Source: Linyphia triangularis (lineage: Eukaryota > Arthropoda > Arachnida > Araneae > Linyphiidae). From it: DNA of 64,000 nucleotides. Positions 10,901 through 20,237 of the stretch are shown one piece after another. The notes beneath the pieces are model-generated. The model did not search any database. It was not told where the DNA came from and saw nothing but the letters and a program-made list of their open reading frames with translations. The stretch is taken from NCBI GenBank assembly GCA_963978545.1, contig OZ021730.1, positions 620,001 to 684,000 of the forward strand, written 5' to 3'. The translations under genes and the position numbers were made by a program. Each line of letters starts with the position of its first letter. Within the stretch, counting starts at the first letter, position 1.

Positions 10901-11638
10901 TCCTGTTACAACAGCCAACTCAGTAAATCTGTCCCAATTCGCCTTGTGGTATTTGTATGTAGGTAGACGGATGTTCACGCTACCACTACCTGTGTGCGAA
11001 ATGAGAATAGGGAAGTGATCACTATTATGTAAATCACTCCCAACAGCAAAATTCAAGTATGGCAAAAGTATAGGGGAACAAATGGCTAAGTCGAGTGAAT
11101 GGAATGTTCTAGTGGGTTCATGAAAATAGGTTTTCTCCTCATTATTCAGGAGACAGAGACAGTGATCAGATAACATATTTTCAATCTGTCTCCCACGAGG
11201 GTTCGTATTATCATTACCCCACATAGTACTGTGTTCATTAAGGTCACCAAGCAATAAAAATGGCGCTGGAAGCTGGTCAATCAAATCATTCAGCTCCTCT
11301 TGGCGGATGATAGCATGTGGCGGTAAGTATAGGCAACAGACTGTGAGAAGGGACTGTAAATGAAGTCTCGCAGCCACAGCCTGTAGAGATGTGCGTAGTG
11401 TGATTACAGTGCTGGGATAATTATGAGAAATAAAAAGGCATACTCCTCCAGACACTGTATTACTACGGGTAACATCTTTTCTAATGCAGCTATACCTACG
11501 GATTTTAGATATATAAGTATCCTTCAAGAAAGTTTCTTGAAGGGCCAAACATGCTGGATGGTAAAGTGAAATAATATTCTTCACATCATCCTTCCTAGAC
11601 CTAAAACCGCGACAGTTCCAAGAAACAAAAGAAGCCAT
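7958..11638 (-). CDS. LA1 ORF2: endonuclease, reverse transcriptase, RNase H
   Basis: A 1226-aa uninterrupted frame. An APE-type endonuclease comes first (SWNCRGF, QET, SDHFPI); the usual GDFNGH reads GDLNEH here. Reverse transcriptase follows with FFDIEKAYDHTWR, GVPQGCVLS and the YVDD active site (LYVDDLQI). RNase H is next with FTDGSK, the SE helix and YTDS. A CxxC...H...C knuckle-like C-terminus follows (CDICRCDLTVAHIFISC). The last RNase H motif reads GNELAY, with Tyr at residue 1078, where the homologous LA3 has the catalytic Asp (GNELAD). The start ATG shares its A with the ORF1 stop (TAATG), which suggests reinitiation. The frame is otherwise intact. Confidence 0.85.
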   Translation of the reverse strand: MASFVSWNCRGFRSRKDDVKNIISLYHPACLALQETFLKDTYISKIRRYSCIRKDVTRSNTVSGGVCLFISHNYPSTVITLRTSLQAVAARLHLQSLLTVCCLYLPPHAIIRQEELNDLIDQLPAPFLLLGDLNEHSTMWGNDNTNPRGRQIENMLSDHCLCLLNNEEKTYFHEPTRTFHSLDLAICSPILLPYLNFAVGSDLHNSDHFPILISHTGSGSVNIRLPTYKYHKANWDRFTELAVVTGTMVDSEDVDTAVQNVTEAILNAADSSIPKTSPRTLRHCKSYWNADCQSAYKKQKKLWGIFRRYPTTGNLIAFKKAKAFARRVRRQSQKDSWISYVSSITSKTSSNQLWKKVRAANGLYPEYSCPILQTGAAVFSSPEDIANLIGETFESISSSDSYSPAFLVTKNRAERTGINFKSNIEYSYNCDLKMYELKSALSKAHNTSPGPDGISYQMLRHLSPDSLFNTLFLFNRIWKENIFPTLWREATVIPILKPGKDPKDPLNYRPIALTSCLCKTFERIVNARLSYMLEKDGCISPFQSGFRRGRSTLDNIVKLETDVRNAFVQRNHLVSIFFDIEKAYDHTWRYGILQTLFNFGFRGNLPLFIQNFLSSRVFRVRIGASFSNYFNQSEGVPQGCVLSVTLFNLHIRNILHVLSPFVHGTLYVDDLQISCQGSNMRLIERQLQTAVNRLVEWCEQNGHKLSPSKSSCIHFCRRRGLHPDPEIHIRNSPIPVVNQIRYLGVIFDNKLNLLPHIVYLRKKCDKSLNILKVLSNTSWGADRTSLLRIYNSVILSRIDYGCVAYGSAGVSLLRRLDTVHHTAARICSGAFRTSPIESLLTECSLLPLDLRRKKLSANYYCRIMSDPFHPLRKLRLDAFLGRLYDARPSNIRPFSERAKSILLDAALSDVVTQTFTTQSFPPWNIPSFHFLNPFAMYCKADTAPEIMQQIFYDHRSQYADYEAVFTDGSKGGERVGCGTVSYTCTVAFTLHKSCLVFTSEITAISCALLHISLCHNRKFCVYTDSLSSLSSLEQFKNNSHPLAFDILSKLHTLERKGFTILFCWVPSHRGISGNELAYSAAKAASIPLQQPVPYQDIKTAIQKFIVSLRQETWDLQVNNKLHFIKNHLLKWPVNPMRRTDVKLTRLRIGHTRLTHRHLLLGENPPVCDICRCDLTVAHIFISCPKFQTHRLRFFKSTSLSLQDLIGETPHPNLFAFLRSIGFLNHI

Positions 11639-12784
11639 TAATTACTTGATGCAAATTTAAAAGGGGGGTCAGGATCTTCACTAATATCCTCGTCATCATC
11701 AGATGGGTGAAGTTTCACCACATCTGCCTCCCTAAAGGAACGAAGGATAGTAAAAGGGTTAGAGGGTTTCTCTCGAGAAGGTCCCCCTTTGGCAGATTTC
11801 AGCTTCAGTGTCTGCAAAGCTTTTGATTTTGCTAAAGATTTCTTTAAAGTCGTTGGTCGTTTAACAACCTCTGTAGATGACCGTTGAGGTAATTTAATGA
11901 GAGATGATACAGGAGAGTCTGTTTGTGTGCTTTTGCTGCTGAATGTTTTTTTCAAAACATCAGCATAAGCAACACCAACGCGTGGAGTCCTCAATTCAAC
12001 AATTTTTTTAGCATCGAAATACGACTTATTTTGGTTTACTCGTACTGTTTGTATTTCTTTTTCTTTTACCCACTGTGGACATGATCGAGAGTATGACGGA
12101 TGTGTGCCATCACAATTGACACACTTCTCGGGTGCTTTGCAGTTAGCACTACCATGTCCAATACCTGCACAACGTGCGCATATTTCCGTTTTCCCATGGC
12201 AAGCTGTTTGCGAGTGACCAAATTTCTGGCACTTGAAACAGCGTAGTGGGTTCGGAATATACGGAAGTACTTGGAAATTCAGATAGCCTGCTTTTACGTG
12301 CGACGGTAAAGTGGGTAAGTCAAAAGTTAGGATCAAATGCTTAGTGGGGATGATATTCCCATCTCGTCGTATTGTTATGCGGTGGACGGCCGAAACGTGT
12401 TGATCACGTAGGTGATCAAGAATCTCGTCCTCCGCTGTATGGTAAAGGTCCGACTCGGACACAACACCACGAGATTTATTAAGAGATCCATGAGCTGTTA
12501 CAGTTACAGGGAATGTTCCAAAATTGTCGATTTTTAATATGCTCTTGGCTTGTTGATCATTGCGGACCTCCACTAACAGATCTCCAGACTTCAGTTTTTT
12601 TACTGAAGCTGTATCTCCAACGAACGATTTTAAAGCTTTCTCAATTAAAAAAGGAGAAACCTTTTCGAAAGAACCCTCCACTCGATGTACAATAAAGAAT
12701 TTCAGAGAACTTGGATGTGATGAAGAGACTTGTCTTTGTTGCTCCCCACTAGGGGGAGAAAAAAATAGTAGATTTACTTTCCAT
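11638..12784 (-). pseudogene. LA1 ORF1, gag-like zinc-knuckle protein with early frameshift
   Basis: The expected ATG is at 12784 (MESKS..., matching LA3 ORF1 at 40342). A run of seven T (complement of 12759-12765), one more than needed, then shifts the frame and reaches TAG at about codon 12. After the shift the frame is open to the stop at 11638: LA-type N-terminus EGSFEKVSPFLIEKAL, an RRM-like region, then knuckles CFKCQKFGHSQTAC, CARCAGIGHGSANC and CVNCDGTHPSYSRSC. A homopolymer sequencing error could produce the same picture. Confidence 0.7.
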
Positions 12785-13418
12785 GAAAGTAGGGATAAAA
12801 AATTCGGGCACTAGAGTCCCACCCACCATGGAGACCTCATTATCGGGGATAGAGCCTGCCGGCAAGCAACAAAAATCATAAAAGAAAACAAAATATCAAC
12901 AGAACTGTTACGCACAGCATGACTCTATCGGGTTAACCAGTGCCTATACGCGAACGACTCGTCCCTGTAGAAGCCTCCACCCTTAACGAGGTTCCCAGCA
13001 GACGAGCCGGACGCTTGATCCCTAGCCGCCGACGAAGTCGGACGACCAGCCGATTGATACACACGGGACCAATGTGTACCTCCCGTTTATCTGAAGCAAG
13101 GGCCAAAGTAGTGTATTGGGACAGTATGTCGCCCCTCAACTACCAGGATCCCCCTTTCCAGAGACACGGGTCTCCACGCACGGCAAACACGTGGGTGATA
13201 TAATCCCCGAGAGAAGCTGATAGCAACAGAGCGGCACAAAGCTTCTCAAGGGGAGCCCTCACCTCTGAAGAGGTAACCACAACGAGGGAAGGAAGAGAAG
13301 CCGAACAATAAATACAGAACCCAAAAAAGAAGGTAAAACAGAAGGAGGGATAGATCACTAGGGAGCCCCGGGGTTGTGAAGCCCGTATTTACTCATAGAA
13401 AGTAAACCCCCTGAGGGG
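12785..13418 (-). other. LA1 5' UTR with conserved structured core
   Basis: A 634-bp leader. The 5' end (13418) starts with CCCCTCAGGGG, then a TTTACT...AGTAAA hairpin. A core at 12950-13080 forms three candidate stems: CTCGTC/GACGAG (12958-12963 with 13001-13006), CCGAC-GAA-GTCGG (13029-13041) and TACACA/TGTGTA (13058-13063 with 13073-13078). The same core recurs in LA2, LA3, LA5 and LB1 with compensatory changes. One frame is open across it in several copies but lacks an ATG, so an RNA role is likelier than a peptide. Confidence 0.6.
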
Positions 13419-13432
13419 AAGTGGTTGCAAGG

Positions 13433-14015
13433 ATGAAATATGTAAACAATACAGGCAGATCGCTACATTTTTACATGCAATTTTATATTCAGTAGGTCTT
13501 TTATGTTGTTGGAAGTTATAGCTCCCATCCTAACAAACGGCTCTTTTCAGGGCCCAAATATGACACACTTTGCTTGACATGTTGACTGTTTCATAACATT
13601 TTCTGGACTCAATACAATAAAATTTACTCAAACAAACGTTTAAAGCTAATATTGCCGTGTTACAATTACAGGGAAAGAGGAGTCCTTTATTTGTAGCTGC
13701 CCAATTCTAATTCTTGAACTCTCGTTTGAGGAATTGAATACAAAAGTGACCTTCTCTGTCATCTCGATTTGTGCTTGATCATTATAGTAAACATGGACGT
13801 ATTTAATTATGTGAAACGTCTGCCTGTTTATGTGCAAACTTTAAGGAATACGAAAACTAAGGACATCTCTGAAACAGATGGATCATGCATTTGGTGGTAT
13901 GTTGTTGAAATGCCATGTACGGTGTTACATTTGGAACTATTTGTTTCTATATAACGACTAGAGATTTTGTATCTGCCTCCCATGGATAAATTGCTTTTAC
14001 CTAATAATTTTCCGT
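13433..14015. other. host flank shared with copy C (27765-28349)
   Basis: Non-coding DNA nearly identical to 27765-28349, marking the B/C segmental duplication. A 54-codon frame from the ATG at 13793 (MDVFNYVKRLPVY...) is present in both copies, but it has no support beyond being open and its end is uncertain. I do not call it a gene. Confidence 0.5.
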
Positions 14016-14134
14016 GGTCACGTTTATACCACGCGGAACGTACATGCTTCTATTCGGTCACCGAAGTCAAGCAATATGTGCTGCGGTCAGTACTTGAGAA
14101 GGTGACCGGTTGGGAACGATTAGTACAGTTGACA
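14016..14134 (+). pseudogene. 5S rRNA-like sequence (pseudogene or SINE3 head), copy B
   Basis: The segment contains ATACCACGCGGAACGTACAT, CGGTCACCGAAGTCAAGC, GCGGTCAGTACTTGAG and GGTGACCGGTTGGGAAC, in the order and spacing of animal 5S rRNA. These correspond to the start region, the internal A box and the C box of the polymerase III promoter. The 5' and 3' ends have drifted (GTCACGTTT and CGATTAGTAC), so a functional 5S gene is unlikely. 5S-derived SINEs (SINE3) are a known class and this could be one. The downstream sequence is AT-rich. Confidence 0.75.
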
Positions 14135-14818
14135 TTTCATTGTTTTTTTATTTTTTACTTCCAATATATTACTTCACTTAAAGCCAGGAATAAGGCAAAC
14201 ATAAAATCTAATTGTTTATATCTAACAAAATATCGATAGTTTAGGCATGTTCACTTCACGAGCTCCCTACATTACAATTTATTGGGTTATTTTTATTACC
14301 ACTTTAATACATCACTCAAAGTCAAACATGAAATCTACTTGCTTATATCTAACAAAATATCAATAGTTTTCTTCAAGATAGATTTGGCACGTTCAATCCA
14401 CGAGTTAACTACATTACATTAAGCTAATTGTGAGTGACCAGATCTATGTGAAAATCAAATGTATAATGTGCTTTTGCAATTTCATCTTAAAATACAGCAC
14501 TCTATTTAAAGAATGGAGACTTGTTTTTTAGCGATATATTAGGCGAAATTTTCCTCCTTTATTGGAACTGGAATGCTAGGTAAAAGCAATTTTTAGATAT
14601 CTGGTATGTTATTGAAAAAAAAAATCTAAACATGAAAATTCAAATAATTCATTTATTAAATCCTGATATGTTTTATTACATGTATATGATATAAATTTTT
14701 GAGCAAAATAAAAAAACATTTGGAAAAAAAGCATACAAGTTTTAATCTTTGAAACATAGGTAAAATTATATGTACAGTTACATAATCAACAATATATTCA
14801 AAACAGAAGTGTAGGGCA
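14135..14818. other. AT-rich 3' flank of ankyrin copy B
   Basis: No ORF of note. Contains two imperfect copies of a TATATCTAACAAAATATC phrase (about 14217 and 14345). An ATTAAA polyadenylation-like signal for the minus-strand gene is visible around 14742. Repeated almost exactly at 28469-29152. Confidence 0.45.
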
Positions 14819-16548
14819 CTAATTACAAAAAGCTATAATTACACTTAACAAATCATTTTGATCCAAGTAATTTGCCAAAACACAGGCACAATCGTAATTC
14901 AGCAAAACTTTTCTTGGCATGCTGCAATTCACATCAGAAATGCCTTTTACAGCAGTATATACATTACATTCCTCTAGTTTGTCTTTTAACAATGAACGTT
15001 CTAATTTAGAGGATATCAATTGCGAATACAAAGGATATCGTTTATTTGCAATTATTAGCAATAATTGATCCACGTTAAATCCTTCTTCTGCATTGCTGTA
15101 CATTTTATAGCCGGAATACATTTGCATAAATTCAAACAATGTCCGACCATTGCCAAGATTATCTGACTTCATTCTATGCAATTCCTGCTCACATTTAATT
15201 GCGTATTCTGACAACATTCCTTGGAGTTCGTGTTCACGAGTCCAGTCCTCGATGTTGAAGTCCGGCTTCTCAAGTAAGCAATACTTCAACAGCAATTGAA
15301 CGATAGCAAGGCTGCATCCGTTTTCTATTGCTAGGTCCAAAGGACTGAGACCATTTCGGTTTTTGACATTAACGTGGGAACCTCTTCTCAGCAAAATTTC
15401 AACTACGCTCGGATGACCTGTCTGATTTTGCACCGCTTTATGCAGTGGCGTGTCACCAAATTCATCTACTGAATCAACATCTATGCCACTGCTAATCAAG
15501 AATTTGACGAAAACTGCCGTACATCCGTTAATGCACAGGGCACTGTGCAGAAGTGAGCCACCGCACTGGTTTTTGGCAGTGTTGACGTTCATATCCAGGT
15601 AATCGAGGAGAAATGTAAAGATACTAACGTTGAAGTGTCCCAAAGCGTGGAAGAGTGGGCTTTGACCTGAAATGTTAGCACTGTGCAAATCTCCGCCGGC
15701 AATAAGCAACAATCTGATAACTTCCAGTTCCGCATTCAGAGCAAGTGCTATAGACAGACTCGAATCGTCCGGAAGATCGGCTCTGGCTCCTAGGTAAAAT
15801 TAAAATTACAACTTTAATTAAGGAAAGTCTTAAATCTAAAATAATTCAAATAACAGAGTTAAATATATTTACTAGTTACCAATATTGGCAAATCTTTTAT
15901 GAATATTTAAATGGAAATACTGCTATTTTAAATCTTAACAGAAGGTTATCTTACAATACTACCGCGTTAAAGGAATGAACTTAAATTTCTAATCTATCCA
16001 AATGTACACGAAATGAAGTTTTGGATATGCAATTCAGAATCCTTTTATCTAATTTAAAAGTAATGAATAATTTTGTCATTTTCTTCTGTAAATGCAGATG
16101 GGACAAACTTAATCTCTGAAATCAGTTCATAATTATTTTGACAAAAAGATTTTTGAAACAGTTAAATTACCTTTTAAGATGTAATGTAAGATGTAGGAAT
16201 GGGATATGAGGAAGCAACAAAAAATTGACAATTCAGCGTACATGGAAATATTTCGGTCTAATAAAAGGCTCCCTTAAAAATTGTTGTAGAAAAGCGTTTA
16301 CATATTAATTTATGTTTTTACATACCTCCTTCTACCAATGTTCTGATCGTTTCAAGTCTGTTCCTGCAATGTAGGGCATTGATGAGAGGCGTTGGGCCGC
16401 CATGACAGAACTGGAAATTAGGATCTGCGCCATAATAGAGGAGAAGCTTGACGATGGCGATCGAGCATCTTCGGTCCGTCAGAACCCGAAGCAGGGGGGA
16501 TTGACTGCCTTCTACTTCGTTGGCCGAAGAAGGGTCACGTTGCAGGAT
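14819..16548 (-). pseudogene. ankyrin-repeat gene copy B, exon 1 truncated by LINE insertion
   Basis: Exon 2 (15789-14819) is complete and open, encoding ankyrin repeats and the family C-terminus ending LLSVIIAFCN. Exon 1 is present only from 16548 to 16326. Its first 69 coding bases, including the ATG, are replaced by the LINE L, which begins at 16549. Splice sites match copies A and C. Exon 2 differs from copy C by single residues (for example NVSI for NFSI and NQCG for NECG). Without promoter and start codon it should be non-functional unless L supplies a start, which I cannot see. Confidence 0.85.
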
Positions 16549-18706
16549 TTGTCCCACCCGCTTTGGCGCTACTTCAGCCTCCACCATTGATTTAATGCTT
16601 ATCAGGAACATTCCATATAATTACTCCATTAAATCTGAGCCGGATCTATCATCAGACCACAACCCCATTCTAGCTGATTTTGATGCCTCCTTTCCCCCAC
16701 CCACCCCATCCCGCTCCTTTAATACTGACTGGAATAAGTATCAAAACTTGCTTCATGAAAGCCACTCCCTTCCTCCTTTTATTAGTAGTGCTGATGACCT
16801 TAATATTGCTGTTAATGACCTCACCGATTTAATTAAAAATGCCCACTCAAATGCCACTACCTCCATTGATGTTAAGCATGTTAACTATACCCCCCCCCCC
16901 CCCATATATCGGACACCTTATTAAAATTAAAAATCAATACCGTGCAGACTGGCAAGAAACTGGTGACCCTAGGTCAAAAACCTACGCAAATAGGTATCAG
17001 CGGAAGATTAGAAAACTTTTCAGAGAACTTTCTCAAAAGAATTGGACTGAGTATATTTCATCCCTAGCTACCGGTGACGGTTCCCTCTGGAAAGCCACCA
17101 AAAACTGCAAAAGAGAATTCACTAAATTCCCAGCTCTTAAAGGTCAAACAAATTTAGCCTATACTAGCAATGCTAAAGCTGAACTTTTCGCTGATACCTA
17201 TGAAAACCAGTTCCAAAACAACCCCTCTCTTGATCATCTCCACAACGCCACTGTAGAACTCTATGTAAAAAATCGTATGTCTGAAACCCCCTCCCACCCC
17301 ATTGACCCCGTCAATACAGACGAAGTTATTGGTTATATCAAGGTACTTAAAATTAAAAAAGCTCCTGGTAGGGAAGGAATCACTAATAAAATGATTAAAA
17401 AGCCGCCACCAAATATCATCGATTATCTAGTTCTCATCTTAAACACTATGCTAATATTACACCCCTTCCCTACTGCATGGAAATCGGCTGTTATTGTGCC
17501 AATCAAAAAACCTGGAAAGGACCCTACTGATCCGACAAATTACAGACCTATCTCACTACTACCAGTCTTAAGTAAAATTGCTGAGAAAGTTATTAAAAAA
17601 CGGTTAATCAATTATTTAGATTCTAAAGACATCCTCATCCCTCAGCAATTCGGCTTTCGTAGCAAATTATCTACGACTCATCAACTCCTCAGAGTGACTG
17701 AATTTATCGCTAAACAACTAACGATCAGTAGGCAAACTGGAGGGTTATTCCTTGATGTAGCCAAAGCTTTCGATAGGGTCTGGATTGACGGACTAGTTTT
17801 CAAACTCCTTCTTCTTGGTTCCCCTGATTATATTTCCCACCTTATTTACTCATATCTTACAAATAGAAAATTCACTGTCCAAGTAGAAAAGCTTTATTCC
17901 ACCCAAAGAAAAGTCATGGCCAGTACCCCCCAGGGCTCAGTCCTAGGGCCTTTATTATTTAATGTGTATACAAATGATATCCCCCAGTCTAACCACACTA
18001 TGATGAGTCTCTTTGCGGATGACACCGCCATTCTATCAGCATCTAATAAGGTTAACGGTATACACAAAAGGCTCCAGGACCACATTTACGAACTCGAAAC
18101 TTGGCTCGACAGATGGAGGATCCAGATCAATGTCACTAAAAGTGCCGCTATCCTTTTCTCAAAAAAACGTAAACAAATCCCCCCCCCCTTGTTTTGTATA
18201 ACCAAGAGCTCCCATGGGAGAAGGAAACGAAATACCTTGATGTTGTTCTAGACTCAAAATTAAACTGGATCCCCCACTGTAATTATGTCATTGAAAAGTT
18301 TCGAAAAGTAAATGGAGCCCTTCGCCCCCTCATTAGCCGTTCCTCCCCCCTTTCCATTAAAAATAAAATCCTACTTTACAAGTCCGTTATGCGCCCAACC
18401 GTAACTTACGCAGCCCCAATCTGGGGTTGCATTTCCAATAACCAACTCACCAAACTTGAAACCATGCAAAACAAACTTGTCAGACACAATATTGCAAATG
18501 TTCCATGGTTTGTCCACAATGAAGATTTAAAACATAGCTTAGGCATAACCTCAATAAAACAGGCTATCTACGACCAAGCCAAAAACTTTTACAATTCTGT
18601 AGACAATCATGAAAATCCTGAACTTCGAAATATTCCAACCTATGATCATACCAAATTAAACTATGCCCACAGACCCAGAGCCACGCTTACGATCCTCGAT
18701 AAGTAA
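16549..18706 (+). pseudogene. L ORF2 (endonuclease C-terminus and reverse transcriptase), frameshifted
   Basis: Three frame segments (to about 16900, 16900-18190 and 18190-18706) together encode the end of the endonuclease (SSDHNPILADFD) and a Jockey-type RT: KKPGKDPTDPTNYRPISLL, FLDVAKAFDRVWIDG, TPQGSVLGPLLFNVYTNDIP and the FADD active site (LFADDTAIL). Both frameshifts coincide with long C runs (about 16891-16903 and 18179-18189), so they may be real slippage or sequencing error. There is no RNase H. The N-terminal endonuclease is missing. Confidence 0.75.
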
Positions 18707-19143
18707 TCACCGCTCCCCCCCCCCCTTTTTTTTCTATTTTGAGAGTTTTATTATTTTGTTATTCCCTTTTTAACCTTCACTTCTGCTATTTTCATCATCA
18801 CCACACATAGCTAGCAGCTGGGAGGTATCCATCCCGGAACACCCGACTGCCTATGTATTTACCTCTTGTTGCCTCTTTTGGCCACCAGATGGCTGCACCA
18901 GCTTGCAGGAGGGATCTTCGGATCACCTGCATTTTGTTGTTTTCTTTCCCCCCTCCCTCCCCGTCCCCATGGCTTCAGTTTACTGACTCGCTGTGTCTCA
19001 TTTTTATTCCCTTTTATTATTATGCAACTCACATGTCGTGTTCTAGGGATAATATGCTTTGACTCACGCGATATTCTGCAGATTGAAGATCCTTACGGAT
19101 CTAACTGCTCCAAATTCCAACTCAGTCAGTCAGTCAGTCAGTC
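16549..19143 (+). mobile_element. L, 5'-truncated Jockey-like LINE with (CAGT)n tail
   Basis: The element begins inside the endonuclease domain at the breakpoint in ankyrin copy B exon 1. It continues through RT and a roughly 430-bp 3' UTR and ends in about five CAGT repeats (19123-19143). The tail runs directly into AGTCTTCGCATTC, the same sequence that follows E2, E3 and J1. No target duplication is visible at the left end, so the left junction probably reflects a later deletion or recombination. Confidence 0.75.
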
Positions 19144-19645
19144 AGTCTTCGCATTCAATCAATTTCAATTGATGAGAGCAGAACGGACCTACGTCCAGAT
19201 CGCTCGTCATAATCTTCATTAATCTACCGGAAATTTTTATTTCCATGAAATATTTTTACTATGCATTGATTGCAAATATCTTTTTACATCTTCCCACCTG
19301 ATTATTTTTAATTTCGGGTGAATATTATATTTTTTATCATCAATTTAAACTTTGCACCATCTCATCTGCTGTACAACTACAATCATCTTTCTGCTGATCC
19401 CGGATCCTGCCCGGACTGAACTGGATCGTCCAGCTGAAATTACCCCCCCCCTCATTTTAAATCCACGGTATCCGATAAAGGTGTTGGCCCCAAAGACGCG
19501 GCCTCGTTCGTTGTCTAGGACAGGCCCTGTCATCTGATTATTTCCTATGTAAGGAGGACTAGTTAGATTCCTGTTTAACCTGGTCCCTCAACTTTATTTC
19601 AGGTTCCCCTCCCCCCCCCCCTTTTTTCTTTCTTATTTCAGGTCA
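19144..19645 (+). promoter_or_regulatory. leader of the 193-aa unit, related to the ankyrin leader
   Basis: Starts AGTCTTCGCATTC. Further on it shares CTGGATCGTCCAGCTG, a TCCACGG..GGTGTTGG block and CCTGGTCCCTCAACTT with the ankyrin leaders (complement of 1860-2225 and 31510-33475). It ends with an acceptor-like TTTCTTATTTCAG just before the ATG. This implies a spliced 5' UTR common to two different coding units. The expected upstream TATA box has been replaced by L. Confidence 0.5.
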
Positions 19646-20227
19646 ATGACTACAACCATGGACCTGAAACTAAATCAACTGTTGTCCAAGTTTGAGGAAA
19701 AAATAGAACTATTATTTTCCACTACCATCACCATCCTTCATAATGTCTCTAATGTTGTTACCATCAAGGACACTGACGCACATGAAATCATCAACTCCGG
19801 ACTAAGTGAATTACAAAATTTAAAAGACAATTTCTCCCTTAATAGAGACACTCAATGCACCACACCTGACAACTCAAATACTGATAGTGACAGCTCTATA
19901 CAATCTATAAATGACACGGACTCCTCCAGCTCTGAACATGAAGAGACAAGAGTTATTACGCCTAAAACTATATATAATGAAAGGCATCCTTTAGAAAGCC
20001 CTATCAAATTCAATACTTTAACAAATCTTGCATCGTCTAATGATCAAACAAATTGCAAATGTGATTACATTCGAACAAGATCACACAAATCAAAATGCAC
20101 ACATTTCACAAATGAAAATAACATTTCCAACACTGGGTTGGTGGCGCCATCTCGTATAGATGAAACGAACTATCAGAACAGTGATCCTAACCTCAGCCAA
20201 GGCTTAACTCGATTGAAGGGGGAATAA
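19646..20227 (+). CDS. unknown 193-aa protein, possible last-exon CDS
   Basis: The frame is open from ATG at 19646 (MTTTMDLKLNQLL; a second Met is four codons on). I do not recognise the product. Residues 5-60 look helical and leucine-rich, possibly a short coiled coil. Residues 70-105 are rich in Ser, Asp and Thr. A small NCKCDYIRTRSHKSKC cysteine cluster follows. No signal peptide or membrane segment is evident. A polyadenylation signal lies about 300 bp downstream (near 20522). Its leader resembles that of the ankyrin genes, so it is either a host gene using the same promoter module or the N-terminal part of an element ORF1. The evidence does not decide. Confidence 0.45.
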   Translation: MTTTMDLKLNQLLSKFEEKIELLFSTTITILHNVSNVVTIKDTDAHEIINSGLSELQNLKDNFSLNRDTQCTTPDNSNTDSDSSIQSINDTDSSSSEHEETRVITPKTIYNERHPLESPIKFNTLTNLASSNDQTNCKCDYIRTRSHKSKCTHFTNENNISNTGLVAPSRIDETNYQNSDPNLSQGLTRLKGE

Positions 20228-20237
20228 GGCTGTGACA

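Larger units (their letters stand above)
7744..13418 (-). mobile_element. LA1, full-length I-like LINE with 14-bp target duplication
   Basis: A 5675-bp element flanked by AAGTGGTTGCAAGG at 7730-7743 and 13419-13432. The empty site is preserved beside copy C at about 27751-27764. From its 5' end (13418) it has a 5'-terminal hairpin, a roughly 630-bp 5' UTR, ORF1, ORF2 (TAATG overlap) and a 3' UTR with a GGCGCA/TGCGCC hairpin and a CAA-rich tail. An RNase H domain in ORF2 separates it from the Jockey-like elements here and suggests the I group; the exact clade is not established. Insertion postdates the B/C duplication. ORF1 carries a frameshift and the RNase H active site is altered, so this copy is probably not autonomous. 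Confidence 0.85.

Noticed and set aside
12933..13139. Conserved 68-79-codon open frame in the LA/LB 5' UTR on the element sense strand
   Set aside because: It recurs in several copies but has no ATG (it begins with TTG). Substitutions fit RNA stems better than a peptide, so it is treated as structured UTR.
13769..13954. Short plus-strand open frame conserved in B and C flanks
   Set aside because: Conserved only because the whole flank is duplicated. No domain and no firm splice sites.
13967..14239. 90-codon plus-strand open frame, also at 28301-28573
   Set aside because: Explained by the 5S rRNA-like sequence. Differences between the copies hit the start codon and change residues without coding constraint.
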